Assembly: GCA_934149105.1 (NCBI GenBank) | Contig: CAKPDP010000002.1 | Span: 89,491 to 153,490 of the forward strand | Origin: an uncultured Bacilli bacterium | Lineage (GTDB): Bacteria; Bacillota_I; Bacilli_A; RF39; UBA660 | Reading direction: 5' to 3' | Length of the DNA stretch: 64,000 nucleotides | Shown: positions 1-8,104 of the stretch, piece by piece | Numbering within the stretch: position 1 is the stretch's first letter | Layout of the letters: every line of letters starts with the position of its first letter | The notes under the pieces: model-generated | The model's input: only the letters and a program-made list of their open reading frames with translations | Databases searched by the model: none | What the model was told of the DNA's origin: nothing | Position numbers and translations under genes: made by a program

Positions 1-269
1 TCTTTTAAGATGTTTACTAGATCGGAAGGTTCATATTGTCCAACATAAGCATCTGCATAGACTAATTCATTTACTAATTCAGAATTAACAAAAGTACCAT
101 CTTTGAAAGAAAACTTTAAATCCTGAGTAATGGTAAAAGATTCATCTTCACTATTTACATATCTACAATTTATGTCAGCTGTAGCGTTTTTACTGACAAG
201 AGTGGAATTACAGCCTGATAAGCCTAAGATAACTAGACTAAAGGCTAAAAGTTTAGTAATTTTTTTCAT
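1..269 (-). CDS. Lipoprotein, N-terminal part (cut by window edge)
   Basis: The reading frame starts at an ATG whose complement ends at 269, and it runs off the left edge, so only about 89 residues are visible. It opens with a basic start (MKKITK), a hydrophobic stretch and a lipobox LSGC near residue 20, so it is an exported lipoprotein anchored through that Cys. Upstream on the minus strand are AAAGGAG and TAGGAG purine tracts. The mature part (ADINCRYVNSEDESFTI and onward) is acidic and does not match a family I can name. This gene is too incomplete for a functional call. Confidence 0.8.
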   Translation of the reverse strand, partial: MKKITKLLAFSLVILGLSGCNSTLVSKNATADINCRYVNSEDESFTITQDLKFSFKDGTFVNSELVNELVYADAYVGQYEPSDLVNILK

Positions 270-345
270 AACTCCTATACGGCTCCTTTCGACTTTAATT
301 ATACATTAATAAATTTTTTTTGCAAGGTTTAGAAAAAGAAAAAGA

Positions 346-672
346 CTAATTACTAGCCTTCTTTAATTCATCAATATATTTTTTTAATTGAACGGCGTTA
401 CTACCTAGAATTATTTTTAATTGATTATCAATCTCAACAACTCCTTTAGCACCTAATTTTATAATTCCTTCTTTATTGGCTTTACTAACATCTTTTAAGG
501 TTACTTTAAAACGGGACATTTCTACTTCTGTATCTACAATATTGTCCATGCCACCTAGAAGTGTTACTAGTTTGTTAAGTTCTAGCTTAAAGTTCTTTTT
601 AGTGCTTTTAGCAATAGCTAAAGCTATGATTACTAAAACTGCAATAATTATTACATATTGGTATGGTTCCAT
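346..672 (-). CDS. Membrane-anchored PTS EIIB-like protein lacking the phospho-cysteine
   Basis: The 108-residue protein has one N-terminal membrane helix (residues 5-21), a short basic linker, and then a glucose-family PTS EIIB fold: LLGGMDNIVD, SRFKVTLKD and IKLGAKGVVEI, ending in a helix. In transporters this domain carries phosphate on a Cys in a CxTRLR motif. Here the aligned motif reads EMSRFK, with Glu51 at the Cys position, so phosphotransfer by the normal chemistry is not possible. No EIIC or EIIA gene is adjacent. A GAGGTGAATTT ribosome site precedes the ATG. It is probably a regulatory or structural relic of the family; the family call is solid, the role unknown. Confidence 0.8.
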   Translation of the reverse strand: MEPYQYVIIIAVLVIIALAIAKSTKKNFKLELNKLVTLLGGMDNIVDTEVEMSRFKVTLKDVSKANKEGIIKLGAKGVVEIDNQLKIILGSNAVQLKKYIDELKKASN

Positions 673-698
673 AAATTCACCTCGTATTAATTATACTA

Positions 699-1799
699 CT
701 AATTATAATTGGGAGCAACTGTTTTGGAAAAATAATATTTTTTTAAAGAGATAATTAAGAAAAGATAGAGAAAGATATTTAGAAGGATATCTCCTAGTAA
801 AGGGTTATAATTTAGGCTATAGAAAATATTTATAAGAGGTATAGTAAAGAGTAATTTAGTTAAGAGGCCAAAGAATAAATAATAATTTAAAAGAGAGTTA
901 GAGGAAGATTTTAACTTTTGATGTGAGAGATGATAATAGAGAAGATTTTCTAGAGAGATGAGAAAGATGAGAGGTTTGGATAGAGAAATAAGTAAAAGAG
1001 CAACAAGAAGAAAATAATTATATTTAGAGGGTTTAGGAGGAGAAAGAATTATTTTTAGAATGAGGATTGTTATAATGTTTAGGTAAAGATAGAAAAGAGT
1101 TAGAATGTTACTGGTGGCATGATAACTATAATAATATCTAGTTATATAGAGATAAAAGAGATAAACTAAAGAGATATAGGTTAAGAAATAGTTATAGTTA
1201 GTTAGGATATAGAAAGTTAGGTTATGGTTAGAGAAATAAAAATGAGAATGGGATTTGAGATGAGTAAGGGGTATCTTTTTCTTGGGGAAAGAGGATAAGA
1301 AAAAGATACACAGGTAGTTTAAGATACAGAGGGAAATGATTATTATTAGGATAGTATTATAGATATTTAGATTAAGGATATTAAGACTTAGATAGGTACC
1401 GATAATTAGAGTAAGAGAATTTAGAATAGTTAGAAATAATTTAGAATAGTTATATTTACTATTGGGTTTAGGAAATAATATTAGGGAGTAAAGAGTTTTA
1501 AGGGGATATAAGAAACTTATTAATAAACAAATAATAATACTATTAGATAAGTAAAATATTTTTTCTAAAATTAGCCCTATCATTAAGGAAATTATTGTAC
1601 ATAAGAAGTTTAAATAAAAGATAGGGAGAAGATTTTTAGAGATAGAATTATGATTAGATATTAGGGTTGTTAGGAGGTTACTGAAAATAAGATAAAGAAT
1701 TAAGGAAACAAGGATTAGAAAGGAGTTATGATATTTTAAGAGATAATAAATAATGATAGTTGTTAAAAGATAGAGAATATTTAAATATTTATTTGACAT
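699..1799 (-). CDS. Polytopic membrane protein, unknown family
   Basis: I place the start at the ATG complementary to 1797-1799 (MSNKYLNIL) because ACGAGG lies 8 bases upstream; a TTG 30 bases earlier has no ribosome site. The 366-residue product is very rich in Leu, Ile, Tyr and Phe and has roughly ten hydrophobic segments separated by short polar loops. A slightly longer loop near residues 170-185 (SSFPKKKIPLTHLKSHSH) is basic. I recognise no motif. The size and the segment count would fit a flippase or polysaccharide-transport protein, but that is only a guess. Nothing in the neighbours, an EIIB-like protein and typA, points to a role. Confidence 0.7.
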   Translation of the reverse strand: MSNKYLNILYLLTTIIIYYLLKYHNSFLILVSLILYLIFSNLLTTLISNHNSISKNLLPIFYLNFLCTIISLMIGLILEKIFYLSNSIIICLLISFLYPLKTLYSLILFPKPNSKYNYSKLFLTILNSLTLIIGTYLSLNILNLNIYNTILIIIISLCILNYLCIFFLSSFPKKKIPLTHLKSHSHFYFSNHNLTFYILTNYNYFLTYISLVYLFYLYITRYYYSYHATSNILTLFYLYLNIITILILKIILSPPKPSKYNYFLLVALLLISLSKPLIFLISLENLLYYHLSHQKLKSSSNSLLNYYLFFGLLTKLLFTIPLINIFYSLNYNPLLGDILLNIFLYLFLIISLKKYYFSKTVAPNYN

Positions 1800-1865
1800 A
1801 CTAATCGCCTCGTTTATAGTATTAGCCAAATATAATTAAATATAAGAAAAGAAATAATCAAAAGA

Positions 1866-3674
1866 CTATTTCTTGGCATCAAATTTTTTTCTTTGTTCAG
1901 TATTAAGAATTTGTTTTCTAAGACGAATATGTTCAGGAGTTATTTCTACTAATTCGTCACTATTTATATAATCTAGAGCATATTCTAGGGTAATAGGACG
2001 AGGTCTTTTTAAGACAACGGTATGATCGCTTCCAGCTGCTCTAGTGTTAGTTAATTGCTTTCCTTTAACAACATTGATAGCTAGATCATTATCACGGTTA
2101 CATTCTCCAACAATCATTCCTTCATAAACTTCGGTAGTTGGTTCTATAAACATGGTACCACGATCTTCTAAAGCTCCTATAGCGTAGGCAGTGGCCTTAC
2201 CATTTTCCATGGAAACTAGAACTCCTAGTTTTCTTTCGCCAATATTAATATTTTCAACTGGTTCATAATCTTTAAAACTATGATTTAAGATACCATAACC
2301 TTTAGTCATAGTCATGAAATCGGTATTGAAACCAATTAAACCTCTAGAAGGAATAGTGTAGTTTAGACGAACAAGATTATTAACATTGGACATATTCTCC
2401 ATCTTAGCGCCTCTTAGACCTAGGGCTTCAATAACATTACCAACGGAGTCTTCTGGTACTTCTATTTGAACATCTTCGTAAGGTTCACAGGTAACACCAT
2501 CAATTTCTTTTAAGATTACTTCAGGTTTAGATACTTGAAGTTCATAGCCTTCACGACGCATATTTTCAAGAAGAATAGATAAGTGTAATTCACCACGTCC
2601 AGAGACAGTCCAAGACTCATTACCAGATTGTTCAACTTTTAAGCTGACATCTTTTTGGGTTTCACGGAAAAGGCGATCTCCTATTTTACTGGCCGTTACG
2701 AATTTACCATCTTGACCTACAAAAGGGCTGTTATTAGTCATGAAGGTCATTTTTAGGGTTGGTTCATCAATTCTTAGGATTGGAAGAGGATTTTCTTTAC
2801 CAGGGTTACAAACGGTTTCACCGACAGAAATATCTGCTAAACCAGCGATGGCAACGATGTCTCCGGCATGAGCTTCTTTGATTTCTACTCTCTTAAGGCC
2901 AATAAAACCAAATAATTTTTGGATACGGAACTGTTTGTGAGATCCATCTAATCTAACACAAGAAACCATTTCATTTTCTTTTAAGTGTCCGGATTTGATA
3001 AGGCCAATACCAATTCTACCAACATAATCATTATAATCTAGTAAAGCTGGTTGGAACTGCAAATCACCATCAGGGTTTACTCTTGGTTCTGGTATTTCAT
3101 TGATGATTAGGTTAAAGACGTCATCATAACTTTCTTGTTGAGTACTGATATCAGGGCTTAAACTAGCAGTTCCATTTAAAGCTGAAACATAAGCTACTTT
3201 AAAGTCTAATTGTTCATCAGTAGCTCCTAATTCGATAAATAAATCTATTACTTCGTCTAAAACTTTTTCTATTCTAGCGGTAGGTTTATCAACCTTATTT
3301 ATAATAACTAAAGGTTTAACATTAGCTTCAAGTGCTTTCTTTAAAACAAATCTAGTTTGTGGCATGGTTCCTTCATAGGCATCAACTACTAATAAAACAC
3401 CATCAACCATGTTCATGATTCTTTCTACTTCTCCACCAAAGTCAGCATGACCGGGAGTATCTAAGATATTGATGCGATAACCGTTATAGTTAATAGCGGT
3501 AGTCTTGGCTAAGATTGTAATTCCTCTTTCTCTTTCAATATCATTTGAGTCCATAACTCTTTCTTCTACTTGCTCGTTAGCACGAAAAGTACCACTCTTT
3601 TTTAACAATTGATCTACTAAAGTAGTTTTACCATGGTCAACGTGCGCGATGATTGCTATATTACGCATTTTCAT
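1866..3674 (-). CDS. typA: Ribosome-associated GTPase TypA/BipA
   Basis: This 602-residue protein has the full translational-GTPase signature: P-loop AHVDHGKTTLVDQ at residues 10-22, RERGITI, DTPGHADFGGEV and NKVDKP. These are followed by the beta-barrel, the EF-G-like domains and a TypA-type C-terminus (GLIGFNTDFMTMTKGYG, GECNRDNDLAINV, KGKQLTNTRAAGSD). The length is normal for the family. TypA binds the ribosome and is needed for stress and cold adaptation and 50S assembly in known bacteria. AAAGGAG lies 12 bases before the ATG, and a promoter sits about 40 bp upstream. It is transcribed alone. Confidence 0.98.
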   Translation of the reverse strand: MKMRNIAIIAHVDHGKTTLVDQLLKKSGTFRANEQVEERVMDSNDIERERGITILAKTTAINYNGYRINILDTPGHADFGGEVERIMNMVDGVLLVVDAYEGTMPQTRFVLKKALEANVKPLVIINKVDKPTARIEKVLDEVIDLFIELGATDEQLDFKVAYVSALNGTASLSPDISTQQESYDDVFNLIINEIPEPRVNPDGDLQFQPALLDYNDYVGRIGIGLIKSGHLKENEMVSCVRLDGSHKQFRIQKLFGFIGLKRVEIKEAHAGDIVAIAGLADISVGETVCNPGKENPLPILRIDEPTLKMTFMTNNSPFVGQDGKFVTASKIGDRLFRETQKDVSLKVEQSGNESWTVSGRGELHLSILLENMRREGYELQVSKPEVILKEIDGVTCEPYEDVQIEVPEDSVGNVIEALGLRGAKMENMSNVNNLVRLNYTIPSRGLIGFNTDFMTMTKGYGILNHSFKDYEPVENINIGERKLGVLVSMENGKATAYAIGALEDRGTMFIEPTTEVYEGMIVGECNRDNDLAINVVKGKQLTNTRAAGSDHTVVLKRPRPITLEYALDYINSDELVEITPEHIRLRKQILNTEQRKKFDAKK

Positions 3675-3709
3675 AAATACTACACACTCCTTTTTTTATA
3701 TACCGCAAT

Positions 3710-3739
3710 ATTATACCACTGTTTATAAATAATTAGCAA
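3710..3739 (-). promoter_or_regulatory. Sigma-A type promoter of typA
   Basis: Reading the minus strand, TTGCTA (complement 3734-3739) is separated by 18 bases from TATAAT (complement 3710-3715). The -10 is preceded by TGG, an extended -10. The typA start codon lies about 35 bases downstream. Confidence 0.65.
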
Positions 3740-3788
3740 GAAGTTTTTAAAGATTTTTTAGAGAAATTAAACTTAGAGTGAATTAAAA

Positions 3789-3833
3789 AGATGTATAAAA
3801 CGGTCCTTAGAGAGGACGGTATACATCTTTTGG
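3789..3833 (-). terminator. Rho-independent terminator after the coiled-coil gene
   Basis: On the minus strand AAAAGATGTATA pairs with TATACATCTTTT, and inside it GTCCT pairs with AGGAC around a CTCTA loop. A TTTTT run follows. It ends the transcript of the gene stopping at 3834 and separates that cluster from typA. Confidence 0.85.
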
Positions 3834-4853
3834 TTATTTAACTTCTTTAATTTTTTTATCAAAATTCTCAACAAGAGTTTGAAATTTATGAAAATGAATT
3901 TGTAATTCTTCTTTTTTAGTAGTAAGTTTTTCTTGTTCTTTACGCTTATAATCTTCAAAATCTTTCTTTTCTTGTCTTAATTTATTTCGTTCTTCAGAAA
4001 GAGAACTGGGTAGATGATCTTCTTTTTCGATATCTTCTTTTAATTCTCTTAATTCATCTAAGTAATCATTGATATAATTGATGCGGTTAGATAGTGATTT
4101 AAAGAGAGTATCAAAGTCAGGAGAAATATCTAGAGGTTCTGGTTCTTTTTCTAAGGGTTCTAGGTTAGTAGAGACGGTCTTTACAGGTATTGAAGATTTA
4201 GAAGATGTCTCTAATGTAGGCTTAGAAAAAGAAACATTTTTTTCATTATATTGAAGTTGATATTCTAACCATAATTGTCTTAAAGTTGATAATTGTGATT
4301 TTAAGAGAATTCCCATTTCATTAGAACTACTTACAAAAATGGTATTAGGTAAGTTTTTGTCTAGGGGTTTAATTTGTTCTAGATCTTCATATAGGGATTT
4401 TAGGCGAGTACGATATTCACGATTGCTTTTTATTTTTTCATCTTCAATATCTTTATACTTTTCTAAATTTTTATCTTCTCTATTGGTATTAGTTATTTTT
4501 TTATTATAGGGATTTTCAAAGAGATTTTTAGGTAACTCCAATTTTTTATTAAATTCTTTTTTCTCTTGTTTGATTTGTTCTAGATCTTCACTATAATTAA
4601 AAATCTTTTTAAGAAGAGATTTAATGGTAATTAATTCAGAATTATTATTTATATTAACTAAATAGCTATCACCATTAATAGTATCTATTTTTCCAAAATA
4701 TACGACGTTATCTTGAGGATTTTTATCGGCTATTTCTTTAGTATAGATTAAGTAATAATTTTGATAATTGGGATGTTCAAAGAAGCATAAAGGAGAGATT
4801 TTTCCAATTATTTGGCTATCTTTAACCAAGGTTATAATTTTATCTAACTGCAT
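3834..4853 (-). CDS. Hypothetical coiled-coil protein
   Basis: The 339-residue protein has a folded-looking N-terminus (residues 1-80, with strands such as NYYLIYTKEIADKN and NVVYFGKIDTING). Long charged helices follow, interrupted by a Ser/Pro/Glu-rich linker near residues 215-250, and the last 80 residues are a strong coiled coil rich in Glu and Lys. There is no signal peptide or membrane segment. It follows yutD and the tail-anchored protein on the same strand with 9 bases between it and yutD, so the three are likely co-transcribed. I do not recognise the family; a scaffold role is only inferred from its shape. Confidence 0.75.
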   Translation of the reverse strand: MQLDKIITLVKDSQIIGKISPLCFFEHPNYQNYYLIYTKEIADKNPQDNVVYFGKIDTINGDSYLVNINNNSELITIKSLLKKIFNYSEDLEQIKQEKKEFNKKLELPKNLFENPYNKKITNTNREDKNLEKYKDIEDEKIKSNREYRTRLKSLYEDLEQIKPLDKNLPNTIFVSSSNEMGILLKSQLSTLRQLWLEYQLQYNEKNVSFSKPTLETSSKSSIPVKTVSTNLEPLEKEPEPLDISPDFDTLFKSLSNRINYINDYLDELRELKEDIEKEDHLPSSLSEERNKLRQEKKDFEDYKRKEQEKLTTKKEELQIHFHKFQTLVENFDKKIKEVK

Positions 4854-4862
4854 TTATATCAC

Positions 4863-5144
4863 CTACTCAATATTATTTATTTTTTCTAAGATAAAATGTC
4901 GACAGTCGGGAGCACAATATTTTTTTAGATAAGTATCTACATACTTATAATTATTTAAATCTTTAACTTTTTTATTATTTTCTTTATAGAAGCCTTTTAA
5001 TCTTAATTTATTGTAGGCAATATCTCCTACTATATAATCATAATCAGAATAGAAATCAGTTAATTTAGTTTCTAATTCTTCTTTATTTAAAGCATCTCTA
5101 TAGTTTAGGATAATATTATAATTTTGATTATTGATAGTTATCAT
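4863..5144 (-). CDS. yutD: YutD-like protein (DUF1027)
   Basis: The 93-residue protein resembles Bacillus YutD. It opens MITINNQNYN, has DYIVGDIAYNKLRLKGFY in the middle, and ends with a YLKKYCAPDCRHFIL segment carrying the paired Cys residues. YutD is widespread in Bacilli and has no settled function to my knowledge. A GGAGGTACAT ribosome site precedes the ATG. It is sandwiched between a tail-anchored membrane protein and a coiled-coil protein, probably one operon. Confidence 0.8.
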   Translation of the reverse strand: MITINNQNYNIILNYRDALNKEELETKLTDFYSDYDYIVGDIAYNKLRLKGFYKENNKKVKDLNNYKYVDTYLKKYCAPDCRHFILEKINNIE

Positions 5145-5186
5145 ATGTACCTCCTTTTAATAGATAATTTAGAATATTAAGAAAAT

Positions 5187-6068
5187 TTATTTGTTTAGGC
5201 CATATTTAGATATAAAATAGAAGATGGCTACGGCACAAGCTACTATGAAAAGAATTAACAAAAGTACTTTTAGGACGTAATGATTTTTAGGCTCAGTATC
5301 ATAGAAATCTTTATCAAAGTCTTTTTTAGAAAATTTGTAGGTATCGGTATAAAAAGTAGTATCTTCAGTTTCTTCTTGTTCAAGATCATCTTTTATAACA
5401 TTTACTTCGTCAGTTGGAGGTAGGGCTTCAACTGTGTTTTCATTAATAGGTTTAGTTATACCAGTATCAGAATTTTCAGTAGGCTTTAAATCAGAAAGGA
5501 TATCTAAGGATAATGAAGTTGTAGAAGACATAGCAGTATTGTCATTAGGAATTATTTGATCAATACTAGGATTTATAGATATTTTCTTAGTTTGATATTT
5601 TAATTCACTAGGAGAAGGACTAGGTTCATAATCAGGAAGGGGTTCTTTAATTTCTTCTTCCCTAACCTCTTCAATTAGAGATTTATTTTCTAGGGTATGA
5701 AGTAATTTATAATTATCGTGATCATGAGGACGATTTTGTTCTTTTAATTTATTATTTTCATTTTTAGCATATTCTAATAATTTATTTATATCGTGAATTT
5801 TATTTTCAGAATTTTCTCGTTCACGGGTTATTTGCTCTTCTAAATTAGAATATTTCATTTCCCTAGTTTTAGATAATTCATCTTCAGTTTGATGGTTCAT
5901 TATTTTTTTTAATTCAGGAATATCAATTTCATTGGTATTATCTGGTATAGGTAGATTTTCTAAATTGTCATAATCTTGATATACAGAATTATATAAACTT
6001 CTATTTTTGCTACTTCTTTGCATGCTAGAATTGTTTTCGCGATAATACTTGTCCATTCTACTTTCCAT
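5187..6068 (-). CDS. Tail-anchored acidic membrane protein, unknown
   Basis: I use the ATG complementary to 6066-6068 (MESRMDKYYREN), which has AAGGAT about 10 bases upstream; a TTG 24 bases earlier is less likely. Of 293 residues, the first 260 are hydrophilic, with a predicted coiled coil around residues 70-120 (REMKYSNLEEQITRERENS) and a long Pro/Ser/Thr/Glu-rich disordered stretch. A single membrane helix (VLKVLLLILFIVACAVAIFY) ends the protein with a short basic tail. The layout implies a cytoplasmic body anchored by its C-terminus. No family is recognised. It heads the yutD cluster. Confidence 0.75.
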   Translation of the reverse strand: MESRMDKYYRENNSSMQRSSKNRSLYNSVYQDYDNLENLPIPDNTNEIDIPELKKIMNHQTEDELSKTREMKYSNLEEQITRERENSENKIHDINKLLEYAKNENNKLKEQNRPHDHDNYKLLHTLENKSLIEEVREEEIKEPLPDYEPSPSPSELKYQTKKISINPSIDQIIPNDNTAMSSTTSLSLDILSDLKPTENSDTGITKPINENTVEALPPTDEVNVIKDDLEQEETEDTTFYTDTYKFSKKDFDKDFYDTEPKNHYVLKVLLLILFIVACAVAIFYFISKYGLNK

Positions 6069-6151
6069 AATCACAACATCCTTCACTAACAACGTCCTTT
6101 AGTTTTATATTTATATGATATCATATTTTGAGGAGAAATAAAATATTTTTA

Positions 6152-6180
6152 TTGATTTTTATTTTTTTTATTTATATAAT
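6152..6180 (+). promoter_or_regulatory. Promoter of the ferredoxin gene
   Basis: TTGATT at 6152-6157 is followed after 17 bases by TATAAT at 6175-6180, and the ferredoxin ATG lies 30 bases further on behind GGAAGGAG. Divergent genes share this intergenic region, which also holds the palindrome ATATGATATCATAT near 6115-6127. Confidence 0.65.
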
Positions 6181-6209
6181 ATATTGAAGAAAAGGAAGGA
6201 GTTTTTATT

Positions 6210-6404
6210 ATGAAAGTAACTGTTAATAAAGAAAGATGTATTGGATGTGGGGCTTGCGTAGCAACTATTCCCGAGGTATTTGACTTTAATGATGAAGGAT
6301 TTGCTTGTGTGAAATCAGAAGATATTCCAGAAGAAAAAAAAGAAGAAGTTAAAGAAATGGTAGATATGTGTGTAGGAGGAGCTATTACGACAATTGACGA
6401 GTAA
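6210..6404 (+). CDS. Small 4Fe-4S ferredoxin
   Basis: The 64-residue protein is a single-cluster ferredoxin. CIGCGAC supplies three Cys ligands, and a fourth lies in DMCVGGAI near residue 54, where most relatives have Cys-Pro. It is strongly acidic after the cluster (EDIPEEKKEEVKEMVD), as expected for an electron carrier docking to basic partners. Soluble and cytoplasmic, it could serve the anaerobic radical enzymes of this genome, but no partner is adjacent. The start follows a strong GGAAGGAG site. Confidence 0.93.
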   Translation: MKVTVNKERCIGCGACVATIPEVFDFNDEGFACVKSEDIPEEKKEEVKEMVDMCVGGAITTIDE

Positions 6405-6427
6405 TGGTTTTTCTTTTTTATTAAAGA

Positions 6428-7033
6428 TTAAAGGTTTTGCTCATATAATTTGTTTACTTTTTCATAATCAAGGAGATGATCGAGGAAATTATCGATGTAA
6501 GACTTGCGATCGGCTTGATAATCTAGATAGTAAGCATGTTCCCAGAGATCGAGGGCAATTAAGGGAATATAATCATAACTATAGGGAGTATCTTGGTTAG
6601 AAAGAGAGATAATTTGTAATTTTTTAGTAGGAGTTAGGACTAAAAAGGTATAACCACTACCAGGGAAATTGGTACTAGCCTTAAGAAATTCAGTTTTAAA
6701 ATTTTGATAACTACCATACTGAGTATTTATGGCATCTTTTAGTTTGCCAACAGGAGTATTATAATTATTAAGGCTCATGTTATAGAAATAAAGACCATGA
6801 TTTAGGACAGCTCCTAGGTTATAGAGAATATCTCCCCTAGCGATTAAAGGAAAGATATCAAGATGTTTAACAAGATATGGTAAAGTATGATTGTAGTTGT
6901 AATTATTTTGATCTAAAAGTTTATTAAGTTTAGATAAATAGTTTTCATAGATTATTTGATAATGAAGATTTAGATTATTAAGACTAAGATAAGGAAGAAG
7001 ATCAGAGTAATCAAGAGAGATTTTTTTATACAT
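6428..7033 (-). CDS. sodA: Fe/Mn superoxide dismutase family protein
   Basis: The 201-residue protein keeps the four metal ligands of Fe/Mn superoxide dismutases: the first His in LNLHYQIIYENY, the second in LNHGLYFYN, and Asp and His in LDLWEHAYYLDYQ. It also has GSGYTFLVL and the NQDTP loop. Two positions are odd. The usual second-sphere His four residues after the first ligand is Ile, and the helix is Tyr-rich where relatives are His-rich. The protein is cytoplasmic with no signal peptide. It converges with the ferredoxin gene. The role is presumably superoxide removal in an anaerobe, but activity is less certain than membership in the family. Confidence 0.88.
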   Translation of the reverse strand: MYKKISLDYSDLLPYLSLNNLNLHYQIIYENYLSKLNKLLDQNNYNYNHTLPYLVKHLDIFPLIARGDILYNLGAVLNHGLYFYNMSLNNYNTPVGKLKDAINTQYGSYQNFKTEFLKASTNFPGSGYTFLVLTPTKKLQIISLSNQDTPYSYDYIPLIALDLWEHAYYLDYQADRKSYIDNFLDHLLDYEKVNKLYEQNL

Positions 7034-7142
7034 AATATAAATATCACCAATATAGTATATAATTAAGAAAAGGAAAATATGAGAACTAATGATATGGGGC
7101 CAACTAGAAAATGATATAATATTTGAAAATGGAGGTTAGATA

Positions 7143-8012
7143 ATGAGGTTATTTAAGAAAAAGGAGAAAAGAAAAAAGTTAAGGATTACGGAAATTGTTA
7201 GGGATAATTATAAAAATAACAAACGTAGTTCTTTAATTGTTTATTTTGTTTTAAGAATTTTAGTAGTTATTTGTATGATTTTACAACTTATAAGGGGTGA
7301 TATTAATAATGCTTTACTATGTTTATTGTCATTAGTATTACTATTTTTACCATTATTTATTCAGGAAAAATTAAGAATCACTCTTCCTAATACGTTGGAA
7401 ATAGTTATTTATTTGTTTATTTTTTCGGCAGAGATACTGGGAGAAATAAATAATTTTTATGGGTTAATTCCTTATTGGGATGCAATTTTGCATACTTTAA
7501 ATGGCTTTTTAGCAACGGCAGTAGGTTTTTCAATGGTGGATTTACTTAATACTAATAGTAAAAAATTTAACTTGTCCCCTATTTATTTGTGTATGGTAGC
7601 TTTCTGTTTTTCAATGACAATTGGAGTCTTATGGGAGTTTTTGAAATACAATGCTGATAAGTTTTTACATACGGATATGCAAAAGGATACGATTGTACAA
7701 AGGATAGATACAGTTTCTTTAGATGAATCTAAGAGTAATAAGGTGATAAAAGTTAAAGATATTGATAAGACAATTCTTTATGATAAGGATGGTAAGGTTA
7801 TCACAACGATTAACGGTGGATATTTAGATATTGGAATTATTGATACTATGGATGATCTGATGGTTAATTTTATTGGGGCAGTAGTATTTTGTTTCTTTGG
7901 ATATTTTTATTTGCTTAAGAATAAAGATAAAGGAATTATAAGTAATTTTGTTCCTACTAAAGGGTATAGAAATTCAGACAATAAGAGTAAAAAATTAAAG
8001 AAAAAAAGATAA
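7143..8012 (+). CDS. YjdF/DUF2238-like membrane protein
   Basis: The 289-residue protein has a very basic N-terminus (MRLFKKKEKRKKLR), about five membrane helices between residues 30 and 165, and a last helix near residue 250. The motifs DAILHTLNGFL, GVLWEFLKYNADKF and DTMDDLMVNFIGA match the conserved Asp, His, Glu and Asp positions I associate with the YjdF/DUF2238 family. A soluble insertion of about 60 residues lies between the last two helices. The function of the family is not established. GGAGG precedes the ATG. It is transcribed alone and ends at a bidirectional terminator. Confidence 0.7.
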   Translation: MRLFKKKEKRKKLRITEIVRDNYKNNKRSSLIVYFVLRILVVICMILQLIRGDINNALLCLLSLVLLFLPLFIQEKLRITLPNTLEIVIYLFIFSAEILGEINNFYGLIPYWDAILHTLNGFLATAVGFSMVDLLNTNSKKFNLSPIYLCMVAFCFSMTIGVLWEFLKYNADKFLHTDMQKDTIVQRIDTVSLDESKSNKVIKVKDIDKTILYDKDGKVITTINGGYLDIGIIDTMDDLMVNFIGAVVFCFFGYFYLLKNKDKGIISNFVPTKGYRNSDNKSKKLKKKR

Positions 8013-8017
8013 AATTA

Positions 8018-8080
8018 AAAAGGACATATAGAGAAGTGATGATGCCAAATGGGTAGTCACTTCAGAGGTTAGGTCCTTTT
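8018..8080. terminator. Bidirectional terminator between convergent genes
   Basis: AAAAGGAC pairs with GTCCTTTT, and inside it GAAGTGA pairs with TCACTTC. The flanks are A-rich on the left and T-rich on the right, so the structure can end transcription in both directions, serving the convergent genes ending at 8012 and 8105. Confidence 0.85.
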
Positions 8081-8104
8081 ATTTTCTTTAAATTTTTATT
8101 TTAG

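Noticed and set aside
3773..3958. A 61-residue minus-strand frame rich in Lys and Ile
   Set aside because: It lies across the terminator and the coiled-coil gene in another frame and has no ribosome site.
6394..6600. A plus-strand frame of 68 residues overlapping the dismutase
   Set aside because: It is antisense to the conserved dismutase domain and has no ribosome site.
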